DNA of 64,000 nucleotides. Source: Vermamoeba vermiformis. Its lineage: Eukaryota; Tubulinea; Echinamoebida. Positions 1 to 11,300 of this stretch are shown here, piece by piece; the first letter of the stretch is position 1; each line of letters begins with the position of its first letter. The position numbers were made by a program, and so were the translations under genes. Below the pieces are notes generated by a model. The model did not search any database. It was not told where the DNA came from and was given only the letters and a program-made list of their open reading frames with translations. The stretch spans positions 372,001 to 436,000 of the forward strand of contig JBEWZL010000302.1 in assembly GCA_045837725.1 (NCBI GenBank), given 5' to 3'.

Positions 1-19
1 CGTTCAGTGAAATACTTAC

Positions 20-1360
20 AGGACCCCACGCATATGTAATGCGATCGCACATTGTTTGACCAGGGACAGGACAGGCACCGTCCACCGAGGCAGGGCTAGT
101 GCACTCTTGCAATATAATGTGCTGCACCATGTCGATCTTGTCTCTGATTGGCGCAAACTTCACAATGTACGTGTTGGTCTCGTTGACACCTGGGGGCCAA
201 TTTCCGTCCACAGTTAAATTAACAGACCTAGAAATAAGGAGTTGAGACATTTCATTAATATAATCATCCTCGATATATTAATTCTAATAATTTAACTAAC
301 AATATTCCAATCACAAATTTGATGCACTAAGAACTATGCCATCATTCGTCACACGAAAAATAAATCAAACTTTTTACGCCTTTAAGGGCGTCAGTCATAT
401 TTTAATAAAAAGAGTATTATTTAATTGAAATGCTATATTAATCACGAATCTAAAATTTGCTAATTTCCTTGCAGGAAGTTGCCGATTTTTTGTTTTCTGG
501 GTAAGCTGTGAAACATCGGAATAATCTCTTATAATCGCTTATATATAATTACTGCTTTATAATGCTTGCAATACTTACTGACACGCGTAACCTGCCGTGG
601 TGTTCGGAATAACTAAGTTTGACACCTTTAGATCAACGGTAAAACTATCTGCGTAGGTGTTTACTGGTGTGCAAAAGCCCCTATAAAATATTGAGTATAT
701 TTGTATTACATAGGTGCATATTAATTAGCTCTTACGGGTTGTTCGGGTTGTCAGGCAAGCCCGGATGTGTAATCCCTGTTGTTCTTTCAGGTGTTTGGCC
801 TGGTGTCCATACGCATTGTGGATCACCCAGCTCTTGACCATTTGTCATACCATCGCCATCCGAGTCTTTAATAAATATTAACGCGTGTCAGATTGTCAAA
901 TCCGAAAATGTAAATTTCAGATTTCAACTCATAAGTACCTAGCTCGCACAAAGCTTTGGTCCAAATATGTCCAGCTGCCGCAAAATCTAGACCGAATTGG
1001 TTTCGCGCTCCTCCGCCCTCTATACAAAGATCAGCCGTTTCGAAAAAGTCGTTCGCATTATCGGATCATCAAAGTCTTATTGTTTATGTATAGATATATT
1101 TTCAAGTATTTACCTGGCATTATGTGACCGACTCCGGGCCAACTAGGAACATTGTTACCTTTTAATTACAATAAAATTAATAATTTATCGATTTAGATAG
1201 TAATGCATTTGATATACATTAAAGGACTTATAAATCTTGGCTAATAATATTTTTACAAAATAAATTAATTTGTTGCCCTACCGTTTGGGATCTGGCTTTG
1301 ATACTGAGGAAGCGCCAACACAGTGGCTAAACAAAAGTGAAATAATACTATCCTAAACAT
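20..1360 (-). CDS. Secreted temptin domain plus copper type II monooxygenase (partial, 3' end outside window)
   Basis: Exons complement(join(20..227,579..680,736..865,939..1019,1114..1158,1282..1360)), in frame throughout; the donor at position 19 shows that it continues past the window edge. Residues 1-17 form a signal peptide (MFRIVLFHFCLATVLA). A temptin-type domain follows, with PNGNNVPSWPGVGH, NQFGLDFAAAGHIWTKALCE and the hallmark DSDGDGMTNGQELGDP (Ca-binding-like loop). The start of an N-terminal Cu2-monooxygenase domain (PHM/DBH-like) comes next: YIVKFAPIRDKIDMVQHIIL, then a Cys pair and ITYAWG. Family members hydroxylate small substrates or peptides with ascorbate and two coppers. Temptin plus monooxygenase fusions are known in some protists and molluscs. 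Oddity: the usual His-His copper pair reads Gln-His here. Secretion is inferred from the signal peptide. The substrate is unknown. Confidence 0.85.
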
Positions 1361-1821
1361 AAATAATATGGCCATATTAATATACAAAGCTTTGTGTTAT
1401 ATGATACATAGAGGAGCGGAACTGCAACAAAAATTATTTGCAACAAATCACTCGCTTGTGAATCAATTCCCACACCGCTATCCACACCACAACAATAATG
1501 ACTTGATCGAGTGTAAGATGCTTTCGATCAAGACATTATTTTTCCGGTTTAAACTGGGTAAAACTTTTGCCGGATGTCAAGTACTTAGCCAGATCGTCCG
1601 TTTAGACTCAAGTAGATATCTTTGCATAGTCACACTTTGCAGAGTGCAATATGTTCTTCCCACCCGATGTGCCGAATCGCCAATCTTCTTGGAGAAGATT
1701 TCGTTGCTATTTTTAGGTAGTGTTTTCTTTTCAATCGGTCGCGACCGCGGCTTTCCACCGACGGTTGAGTATTTATTAGAACCAATACAAGACAGACTCG
1801 AAATGAGGAGATTGAGGCTGT

Positions 1822-4133
1822 TTAAGGAAGTTGAGAGAAGTACTGCAGTATAACCTCAAAGTTAGGAGAACCAAGACCAGTAACAGCGTCCCAGCCCTTA
1901 GTAGCAGCTGTAATAACAAGTAGTTAGGATCATTTAGTTCAACAACCGACTCCCAAATGCGGAATAAAGTTGAACTTACGGAAACCAGGGCAGCAGCCAT
2001 CGGGATTTGAGCCTTGCGTGACGTCATAGAATGCATTAGGTTTCAAAGTGCTCAACTTGTAGATCGCAGGATTGATGAAGCCAACAGGGGTCTTGCCGGC
2101 CTTCATGCGCACTCCGTTGATCAAAGAGAACAATCCTGCAACAATAGGGGAAGCGCAAGAGGTACCACCAATACCTTCTTGATTTCCACCAATGATGATC
2201 ATCACATTGTCGGCTGAAAATGTTCGTGTAAGTTACCGGGTGTAGATCTGCATTGAATTCGCGACTTACCAGGAGCGCTGAGATCGGGGATACCACGACC
2301 AGTCGCGTTAAAGAATGAAGTAGGGAGATGAGGTTGCAACAAGTACGAAGCAACTTGCGTAGCTTGCCAAGTGGGAATGGGGAAATCACCCGAGAAACCA
2401 CCGCTGCTACCGCCGCTGGGAGTACCCCAAGCAGTTTCGTACATGTACGATTTACCAGTATCTATAATAGTATAATTGTCAGCTCCTAGTAGACTTGGTT
2501 GGTATGTCAATCATTACCTTGGTAGACCATAGTACCGCCAACAAGAGTGATGTAAGGGCTGCTGGGGTAAGGGAACTAAATGAATGAAGTCAGTCAACGA
2601 ATCGAATCTAAGATTGCAGCTGTGGTCGTCTTACTTCGAATTGAGTGCAAGCGTCGTTGCAACCAACACCATCGTCACCACTGGCAACGAAGATTGTGAT
2701 TCCACGAGCTGTCAAAAAAACGTCAGTAACCTCGATTTAATGCATTGTATCACTTGCCGCCAAGTTTCATCCACTCATTGCTGACACGAAGCACCTCAGC
2801 GATAGGGTAGTTGCCACCGTATTCACCGTAAGAGATGGAGTGGATCAATGGAGGCTTGGGATCGTTGGCCAAGTCCATGGCGTACTCGAGGAACAACTGA
2901 ATCACGTCTTGAGTGTCATCATAGCCGTACCAGTAAGTAGGCGCGTAGCTGCCCATGGCCATGATGTACTCAACGTCCAATGTAGCCTCACCTAGAGCAC
3001 CACCGTTAGGGTCGTTTGGCTCGTTACCCAAGTACTTGAGGACAGTTTGGCCTTGCAAAGCAGGAGCGTAGGTCTATAATATTGAACGATGAGCATTTTG
3101 TTCAGTATTAAATAATGTAAAGTCAAACATGGGGCGGATCAGGATTCAGCCTATCCGATCGAAGCCATAATAATAGTCGCTTACTTGGAAGAATTGTTGC
3201 AAATCAGTTGGGAAGAAGTTGTCTCCAGATTCGAAGATAGCTTGAGTGTTGTTGACCCTCAAATTGGGTTGACCAATTGTCACGTTGTAGAGCTTGCGGA
3301 GCAAAGCAGGCGTGACTGACAATTCATCACGTGAGACAGCAGAGACGCCCTAACGTATAGTTAGATTATTTCATATAATTAATATATTCATATTGTTCGT
3401 ACACGTTTGCCAGTAGCACGAGGACGAGGGAAGCCATGAACTGGGCCGACGAAGTCGATCAACTGGTCGATCTCTTCAGGGACGAAGTACGAGTCGATGC
3501 AGCGAATGATCTTCTTCTTGGGTTCTGTAACTGTCTCAAAAGCTCTGTGGTTTAACGGTCAGTACACGTTTTCGATCAACTGAGCTGAGACCGGAAAGAA
3601 AGGAGCGCGTAGAGAAATATACCTCAAGTTGCAGTTCAGCATCTTCTCGGCACGACCAACAGTAGTACGAACGCGCATGAAGCTGCGAGAAGGAGTGACT
3701 TCGTGTTCAATACCGTGAGACTTCAACCACGCAGAGACCTACAAAGAAGCCGGATCAGAATCTCGAACGAAAGAAGTAAATAATACATAATCTCCTTGAA
3801 TTATATGCGAAATGAAACTTAGTTCGATCGACTTACGGTGTGAATCTGCTCATCTGTTGCACCAGTCAAGGCAGTGAGCTCTTCCCAGCTCATGTGCTTG
3901 CCGTATTCGGGAGAAGTAGGATCTGACGTCATAGCAAGTCTTTCTTCAACAATCTTCATGTTTCTTTCTTTCAATGCAACGGTGAGGCGCATCGGTGTTG
4001 ACGGATGTACTTCCTCGACTTGGCCCCAGAACTTGCTTCTCGCAACCGGAGAGCCTTTCAACACGAGCTTAGTGCTTACTGCCGCACCAATTAAGGCTAC
4101 CAAAATAGCCGTAGCTGCGATTCTCTTCCACAT
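1822..4133 (-). CDS. Sedolisin (tripeptidyl-peptidase I-like serine carboxyl protease)
   Basis: Ten exons, complement(join(1822..1907,1980..2213,2270..2461,2518..2575,2635..2708,2758..3073,3185..3349,3403..3544,3623..3738,3837..4133)), give 559 aa, the usual prepro-sedolisin size. A signal peptide or anchor (WKRIAATAILVALIGAAV) precedes an activation prodomain (about 25-190; SAWLKSHGI, RTTVGRAEKMLNC). The catalytic domain shows the Glu/Asp pair in GEATLDVEYI (about E269, D273), the oxyanion Asp in ASGDDG (about D357) and the nucleophile in GGTSCASP (about S472). It ends with GWDAVTGLGSPNF near the Ca site. The family degrades proteins at acid pH in lysosomes or outside cells, which suits a phagotroph. 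The ATG directly follows a TTTTTTTTCAG tract, so a 5'-UTR intron (about 4134-4331) is likely. Exon 5 to exon 6 uses a GC-AG intron. Confidence 0.95.
2709..2757 (-). other. GC-AG intron in the sedolisin gene
   Basis: The donor reads GGCG|GCAAGTGATAC and the acceptor TTTTGACAG. Joining here restores LGARGITIFVASGDDG, the conserved sedolisin core. No in-frame GT donor is available at this point, so this is a non-canonical GC-AG intron of 49 nt. Confidence 0.8.
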
Positions 4134-4724
4134 CTGAAAAAAAAAATCAAAATCAGGCCGAAAACCGTGCATGAGTGCGTTACTTAAATACTGTAACAAA
4201 CAGCAAATACCAAAATCATAATTTTCAGTGCTCATGAGAAAGAATTTGAAGAAAATCACAATATGTACCGGCTAGTTTGGTAAAGCTGCTGGCAAATAAT
4301 AATTTCGAGAGAATATTTAATTGCTGCCTACCTTTGTGATAGTAAACGAAAGAGAAACAACGAAAGACTTTTCTTTCCAGAACCAAACAAGCTGTTCGAG
4401 TCACGAATATTCCTTTGCTTTGTTGAAAATCACGTGCCCTAAAGTACTAAGAGGTGAATAGAACAAAACTAGATTATTTCTTACTCAGAATATAACCAGA
4501 ACGTTCTTCGGCCTTGAAATCAGAATTGTTGCGGTGATCACCTAGTTGAGAGAAGTACTGCAACAACTCGCGTTAGTTGGTATTACCAAGACGTAAATAG
4601 CTCATTTCGCGCATGATTTGAGCGCAAAAAAATATGAAATGGCCGGCTAATAGTCTGTATTCCGTTAATCAAGCAGAAACTTTGTTTACTGTCACGCAGC
4701 GATTCTGATTATCCCGAGCTAACT
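4134..4724. other. Intergenic region with sedolisin 5' UTR and probable UTR intron
   Basis: On the minus strand, a GTAGGC donor near 4331 and the polypyrimidine/CAG just before the sedolisin ATG suggest a 198-nt 5'-UTR intron. The rest (about 4340-4724) contains the sedolisin promoter and the 3' flank of the DUF4139 gene. I see no further gene. Confidence 0.5.
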
Positions 4725-7316
4725 TTAAACTGACTCTAAGGTATTATCGACACTAGAAGCTTCGTTCTTATAAAAATCGAGCTCGCGGTCTGCAGGGTAC
4801 TCAATGTTGTATTGCAAAATGATTTTCTTCTCCTCGTTCGGATTTAGACTGAACTTCCATCGAATGTTGTTAAAGTCGTTCAGTACCACTGCTTCATTGT
4901 CCTATAATTAGATTTCAACGATTAGAATCAATAACGATTGTCTCACGAGTCTCAATTCACCTTAATAATCTCGGGATCAATTAACTTGACCTTAATCTTG
5001 TCATCTTCCGAGAGCGGCAACTGATCGAATATAGTCACCGAGATCTGATTAGAGAAGCACGTTAGCGAGTGAATTTAAATTCAATCTATCTAAGCTCAAG
5101 ATTGACGAGTTCATACTTTTTCCGCCTTCAAGTTTTTGATCAAAGTGACGTGCGTAGTAAGTTGATGCTTCGTCTTAGCCAAGAACAACGATGTCGACGT
5201 GTTGGTTGCACGACGCACGGGCTTAAATTCCACTTTAATATTTGTATCGGCACCCAAGAATACATCAAAGTCCTCACCAGGGCTCGTTGACTGAAGCACA
5301 TATGTATGAGTTAGCTTGAACTATCAAACAATGATTGTGTGGTGTGACTTACTCCAAGTTGTGAGTTGGCAACAAACACATTGTCGTTGAACACATTCAT
5401 TGAGCCTGGAAGAAGTTGGTACTTTGAGCTGTTGTTGGCTTTGGCTCTCAAGTACGCTTTCTCTGCGAGTGATGGAATGGCAGTGTAGTGCAGTTGAACT
5501 GACAAGTCCATCACTGCAATGGTCACTTTGCGAGGCTTCTTGTCCGCTGCAATCGACACAGGGCGCTGAATGTTGTATGTTTGACTCGTGGCGCCTTGTT
5601 CTGATGGAATGTTAAGAGAAGCGCTAAGTAACAACGAGTTAATAGACGTACCAACAGATGTAGTAGGGAGTGCAATGTTAGCCTCCTCTTCGTAGTCGCC
5701 GGCCACAGCGATATCAGCTTGTAAAATATTCATGTCTGCGTTGACCTCCATCTCTTTAAGCATCATATTTCCGGGGAGCCACGCCCGCTTTCTTCTTTTG
5801 TCGCTTCTTGTACGATACCTATCTTCAGCACCAACGTAGAGTGTTCTGAGTGCAGGTGGTTTCGCGGCTGAGCTCGGTGTGGCAGTGCTCAGTGACAGCT
5901 GAACATCTTTCCAGTCTTCACCTGAGTCGTTCTCCACTGAGCCGTAGTACACCAGTTGACAGCTCGTCTCTTTCTTGTCATTTGTGGTCGAACTCAATCT
6001 GAAGTCGTAGCTGCTCAGCCATCTGATGTGAAACAATAACGATTGAGTTAGACATCGAGTGTGATGATATTTGAGTGATATTCAATCATGAACTTACTTG
6101 GCACCAGTGAGAACGTAAGAGATCTGAAGTGAGATGGGTCCTGGACTGCGCACATAAAGAACAACAATCACTTCGCGCTTCTCTTCTCCGTAGTTCGTTG
6201 CTCCATTTGCAATCTCATCACTCAGTTGTTTCATCTTTGTCTCTTCGTCTTCGATTGTGTTCATCAGTTTGAGTCGTTCTTGACCGACACGAGTCAGTTC
6301 TTGGTTGTAGAACGACATCATTTTCACCATGTCTTGGAGTGGTATGATAGCCCGATTTAGCGTATGACCTGCTACGTCTTTCTCTTCGTTTACAATGCGC
6401 TCAGTGGTGAACTGTTCCAACCAACTCTCTTCTTTCTGCAGGAGGAGAACAAACACTGTTAGTATCACCACACCATTATCATCACGAACGAGTTGCAACG
6501 AGCACTCACTTGAACACGTTGAAGTTCAGATTGAAGAGTCTCAATGTGTTGTTTGAGTTGTTCGAGTTCTTTTCTTCGTTTCGTTGCTGCTGACTCTGCA
6601 GACTCGTGTGTCTCGAAGCGACGGTCGAATGACACCTCCAAGATGACTGCATCACCTTCGCCACCACTCACGCGCACACTGTTCTCCACCACTGTGGTAA
6701 GGTGAGTACATAAAAATCTCAGATCGAGATAAATTACCGTTGGGAAGTAAATCACTCAAAATAATCTCTTGAACACCAACCGTAGAAATATCGACTGAGG
6801 CCCTTCTAGTAACTACACAAAATACTCTATTAGTAACCGATTCCGTCTTTCGAACATTGCGATGGCCTTGTTGGTGCGCGAAAGGATGCAGTCATTATTA
6901 GGCCGAAATATGCTGCTTACCTTCTGCTCTATCGGAATAAACTGTAACAAATTCTGCTGGGCAGTCTGTTACAAAACGGTTAGTACGGCAAAGTCTTCAA
7001 TTTCGTTTTCGAAATTAGAACCGCATACAAATCGGTGCCCAAAATGGTATTAAACATTATTGACGATTTTTATACCTGCACGAGTTAAAGAGTGCTTGAT
7101 TCCAGTTTGAAGACTAGGATCGTTGAGGAAATCTGTTACATTTCCGCCTTTCGACTGCTGCGCGCCCTCCGCTCCATTTTCCGCATTTTTATTCGTATTT
7201 GGGATGCTTGGCTCGAGTTTTTCGACCGAAGAGGTGGACTTCTTGTGCTTTTTGTCTCTCTTTTTATCGTCGATCGAGAGTTTGCTCGACTGTCTCGAAG
7301 AACTGGCGGAATCCAT
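4725..7316 (-). CDS. DUF4140/DUF4139 (mucoidy inhibitor A-like) protein
   Basis: Nine exons, complement(join(4725..4901,4961..5044,5117..5290,5353..6022,6098..6435,6510..6691,6738..6812,6921..6965,7076..7316)), 661 aa. A Ser/Lys-rich N-terminal extension (about 1-80) precedes the DUF4140 domain (VTVYSDRAEVTRRASVDI, VVENSVRVSGGEGDAVILEV). A long charged coiled coil follows (about 140-270). DUF4139 has WLSSYDFRLSS, SGEDWKDVQLSLSTATP, the late core GEDFDVFLGADTNIKVEF and the closing strands LNDFNNIRWKFSLNPNEEKK. The family is found in bacteria and many protists and fungi, and its biochemical role is not established. There is no signal peptide, so the cytosol is likely. Gene order gives no functional hint. 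Confidence 0.9.
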
Positions 7317-7555
7317 TGTGTTTGTACACTACTGTTACAATAATTAGCAAGAAGACGTATCGGCTAAGGCTCTAAAAATTTTCAAGCCAAAATTTTCTGC
7401 GGAAGCTGTTTGCCTCCCTGAACTCGTGTTTTCCTTCATTTTCACGATCAATCACAAAACTAAACAACACAAATCACGACGACTAGGATATTTATACAAC
7501 GCGCCACTACAGCTTTACAGCTAACATTACAATAATTACGAAAACAAAGAACAAA

Positions 7556-8596
7556 ATGTCATCAAGGTACTATTTAAAAGATTTTGTTTTAAAATGATTT
7601 TGCTTACCGTTTGCTCCATTAGAAAAACAAATAAATGCCCCAACGCAAGAACCAACTCGAAGCGCCTCGAGGCAGGGTTAATCCCGACCTTGATTCAGTC
7701 CTTCTGCATTTTACCGAATCGCTTCGCGGTAATTACTCCTGAATGCGAGCAGTTCTTCAAAACCAACAATTATGAAGCTTTCAAGAGGTAAGTTGTTGCT
7801 TCATTGCTGTTCTAGAAATAGAAACTGATTTGAGATTTGAAACAGAAAAATAAATAGGCAGAACTGGAAGCTTCAAAATCGCTACGTAAAGGACCTAATC
7901 CTTCGCGAGTACTTAGAGAAGTTCAAATGTTCGCTTGTATTCATCCCAAAGAACAGCAAGCAAGTGACAAGCCAACTTGAAGGTAGGACCTTGTATCTTG
8001 ACATCTTTTCAACATCCGTTTAACATCTTTTTACAGCGGCCTTTGCCTTAATGGGCGGCCAAGATACCACCGAAGACGGCAGAATATTGCCTTCTGCTGC
8101 CTTGTATAGTTTCTTTGAGAATGGCTTGAAGTACTTCCCCGCTGGCTTTCCCCAAGCCCTCAACGGACCTTCCAACGCTTCGTTTAGCGTTATTGGATCT
8201 TCAAGCCCTGTCTCATCGGTTAGCTCTTCAGAATCGATGGATGACAGCTTGGTAGAATCCGAATCTGGCTGCGAGAACGATTGGTCTACGGAAGAGCCCC
8301 TTCTTACCATGACGGCCCTCGCTTTGCAAGCCCCTCGTGCTGTAACCTCGTCTTATTGCCTGCCTCCCCAGCAGCAGTATTCTGACGAAGTTTACGCCTC
8401 CGCCGATGAGCTTAGTGACAGTAACGTGTCGCCTCGAGCTCTCGCCCCCTTTGACGAAAAAGGAGTCATGGACACTGGAGCACCGCTTGATCAAACGAGT
8501 GTCTTCCCCGACACCTTTGAGGAGTTCTTCAATTCCACGACGCCGTTTGATTCAAACACTCCGTTGTCTCATCATGGATACCCCCACTCTTTTTGA
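7556..8596 (+). CDS. Unrecognised 286-aa protein with Ser-rich acidic C-terminal half
   Basis: Four exons, join(7556..7566,7623..7787,7858..7982,8037..8596). The first coding exon is only 11 nt (MSSR). The N-terminal 100 residues look folded and contain Cys, aromatic and basic residues (KTNKCPNARTNSKRLEAG, EYLEKFKCSLVFIPKNSKQV). The C-terminal half is Ser/Pro/acidic low complexity (SSSPVSSVSSSESMDDSLVE, TFEEFFNSTTPFD), typical of disordered transcription-factor or adaptor tails. No signal peptide or membrane segment is visible. It is divergent from the DUF4139 gene, with 239 bp between the two starts. I do not recognise the family. A nuclear or regulatory role would be a guess from composition only. 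The exon joins are phase-correct (861 nt). Confidence 0.75.
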
Positions 8597-9020
8597 GTCT
8601 TGAGAACTAGTGCAGAAGACGTAAGGGTAGTTGTTATAGATTTGCGAATGTAGCCAGCTGTCGACATCTGGACCCTCGTAGTCATCGGATGTTGTTCCTG
8701 CACTCGATGATTGTGCAGACGGTTATATTCTCTCGTCTATAGCGATTTACTCTTGGTAATGGCATGAATATCGACAGTACTCTGAACGGACAAAAAATGT
8801 TCGGTGCAGTGTGCTGTTGGATTCAGCTGTTTGGTCTTTCTGAACTTAGTACTCAACTCCCCCTTTTAAATTGTACAGTGTATATATACGACTTTATAAA
8901 ATAAACATATGTTCATTCGATTACTGGTTTATTTACAAAGTGGCGTTTCGCTGGCTGATCGCATGCTCGAAAAACTGCCCAATTCATAGTGACTGAATTA
9001 ACAGCTTTCAAAGCGAAATT
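8597..9020. other. Convergent intergenic region and 3' UTRs
   Basis: This holds the 3' UTR of the upstream gene, with an AATAAA-type signal near 8899 (TATAAAATAAACAT), and the short 3' flank of the minus-strand GTPase. No ORF or RNA gene is recognised. Confidence 0.6.
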
Positions 9021-9761
9021 TCATAGTAATGCGCACCAGCGCTGGCCAGTGTTTGGCGGTGTAACTTGTGGCGGACTGTCCCACGGTAACTTCGGCTCTA
9101 TCATGCTCAATAAGGCGGTGAATGCCTGTGTCACGTTCTGATCTGCTAAGGCACTGACTTCAAAGTAAGGCATGCCATATGAAGCAGCAAACTCTTGTGC
9201 TTCTTGTGCCGATATTTTTCTGTTTGCTGCATCATCTGACTTTGTTCCAACGAGTATTTTTTGCGTGTTCATTCTGGCCAGATCTTCGGCTAATTTTAGT
9301 TCGTTTCGTAAAAACTCGAACGATGATCTGTTGGTTAAATCGAGCACGAAAATTATTCCCATTAATCGTAGGTAGTACGTTTGGGTACGAGGTTGGACGA
9401 ATCTGGTAATTTAGTTTAAATACTGTCTTTTTCGCTTTAGGTGCTTACCTTCCTGGACGATCCAGATCCCATAGTTGAATTTTGTATGCTTTGTTTGTAT
9501 TCGGGGATGTCACAATTTTAACTTTCTATGTAAATAATTATTTAAATTTTACTTGAAATTGTAACTTACAAACTCGACGCCCATCGGTCGAGCTAACGCT
9601 TCATTGTATATTCCATCGATATATCTCCAAAATAGTTGAGTCTTGCCTGCAAGTTTATCTCCCACGATGAGGATCTACAATAATTACTGTAAAAATTCAA
9701 AGTCCAATCCGTAGATAATAATTACTCTAATAATTGGAGGGTTAGAATTATCTTTTTCCAT
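9021..9761 (-). CDS. Divergent Ras/Rab-type small GTPase
   Basis: Four exons, complement(join(9021..9402,9449..9525,9570..9674,9726..9761)), 199 aa. The P-loop is GDKLAGKT. The switch II position reads WDLDRPGR where WDTAGQE is usual. The G4 motif is GTKSD instead of NKxD and G5 is VSAL instead of SAK. The C terminus CALL is a CaaX box predicted to be geranylgeranylated. The fold is clear (MGIIFVLDLTNRSSFEFLR), but the DxxGQ switch is replaced, so GTP hydrolysis may be altered or absent. It lies 57 bp downstream of the methyltransferase gene on the same strand. Its subfamily cannot be assigned confidently; it is Rab- or RABL-like by length and prenylation. Confidence 0.85.
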
Positions 9762-9818
9762 GTGGTGTTGGTGTGTTCTGAAACGGCTAAAGACAGTCTT
9801 TCGGTACCAAATGAATTT

Positions 9819-11197
9819 TTATTGTCGTGTGGCAGTGAAACACACCAACACTTCACCTGCGTCATCAACAACTTGCTCAGGGCTGTTGGGGAATTTCAAT
9901 TCGACCTTAAAGCCCAGTCGGGTCAGCTCCTCGACGAGCACGCCGTTGCCTTGCGGTCGGAAGGTCGGACTAATGCCGTAGAACACACCATCGGTCTTGA
10001 GATACAGATTGATAGCGTTGGCCAAGATCTTTGCCACTTCAGGGTAGTAATTGACTTCAGATCCGATAATAACATCCACTCCGTCTTTCAAGAACTCTGG
10101 TACTTCTACTCGTTCAGTGGCGTTGAAGTCAATCAACGTGGTATGTATCTTGTTCTTGTTCAATATGGGCATCGGTGTATTGAGCTTAATATTCTCTTTC
10201 ATTGTGTTCAACAGTTGCGGAATGTAATCGCTCAACACGACTGCATTTGCGTGCATGGCAGCGACAATGCCGCACAGTCCCGGACCAGACCCGAGCTCAA
10301 GCACTGTCTTCTTGTCGAATAGGGCCTTGTTCAAATATATCCACCTGTTGTAATTGCGTGGTGAGCACGTGGATGAATCTCAATGTGACCTCCAGCGGTT
10401 TACCTTGAGAATGTAATGGCCGCGTCCCACACACGCCAGCCGACGCCTACTTTATCCATATCATGTTGTTTTACTTTAAACACGGTCTCATAGACACCTG
10501 TCTCGTGGTTCAGACCTAAGCCGATCTCCCTGATCTGTCCTCACCAGAAGTTAAAACAGTAACTCAATGAAGAGGTAGTGCAAATGATCTTACTTGATGG
10601 GGAATGCATTTGATCAAATTTCCTACGGCCTGACCTGCAACAGAAGTGAGATCAGTAGTTCGGATCGCGAGGATTAATAATTACCTAAATTCAATGTATA
10701 CTCGTAGTTATAGGATGGCTCTTCTACCAATTGATTTATTCTAATGAGGGCGCCTAGCTCGCGCAATGTGTCGTTCATAACTACGAACCACAGATCAGAT
10801 CGCGATCAAAAATCAAATTAAATAATACCGATTTTTGCGTTAAAACTTTTAAAATAATTCGTGCAATTTTTCTCCATTACTAGTAATTATAATCAGAATA
10901 TTGGCTATTTTTCTTACATGTCATTCGGAATGTAATTTTTACCAACGCATCCACCGTTGCTTCTTTAATTTCAGTATTCTCGGAATGTAGTAGCTTAACT
11001 AATCTAGGCAGATATGTATTGCCCTTGAGAAAATCCAACTTCGCTATGGTCGTAGATGCAGCCCAACTGCCCAGACTTTTTAAGGCAGCGATTATAGCCT
11101 CAGGAGCATGCTTGTTTTCGAGTAATATATCCTCAGAGATTGGAACTGAGTAGCTGTGGATTGATTTCGCCGCTTTTGTGTTAGTTTTTCGTTCCAT
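9819..11197 (-). CDS. ARM/HEAT-repeat plus METTL21-type methyltransferase fusion
   Basis: Exons complement(join(9819..10344,10404..10534,10594..10634,10685..10780,10917..11197)) give about 357 aa; the 10917 boundary may be 10918. The first about 95 residues form ARM/HEAT-like helices (APEAIIAALKSLGSW, LPRLVKLLHSENTEIKEA). The C-terminal half is a class I SAM methyltransferase of the Methyltransf_16/METTL21 type. It shows GVGWRVWDAAITFSRWIYL, motif I LELGSGPGLCGI, the acidic post-I residue in VLSDYIPQ, and SEVNYYPEVAKILA at the DxxY-like position. Relatives methylate Lys or His of chaperones, elongation factors and actin. The link between the two halves rests on a good donor (ACAT|GTAAGA), an acceptor at CGTAG and phase agreement. 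Alternatively they are two genes, with the methyltransferase starting at 10778. The start at 11197 is preferred; an in-frame ATG at 11251 also exists. Confidence 0.75.
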
Positions 11198-11300
11198 TTG
11201 TAACGTTACTGATTTTGGCAGGTGCGTGCGACTTAATAACTTAAAATACAAGATTTATTCCTAAGGAGTCTAACAGTTACTGTATAAGGCAATTAGATAG

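Noticed and set aside
885-1853. Plus-strand open stretches opposite the temptin gene start and the sedolisin 3' end
   Set aside because: They lie antisense to exons and introns with strong family motifs and have no recognisable domains or splice logic.
5400-5615. Plus-strand open frame inside the DUF4139 gene
   Set aside because: Shadow of a conserved minus-strand exon; composition is not protein-like.
8228-8494. Minus-strand open frame opposite the unknown Ser-rich protein
   Set aside because: Explained by the codon bias of the plus-strand gene, which has consistent splice phases.
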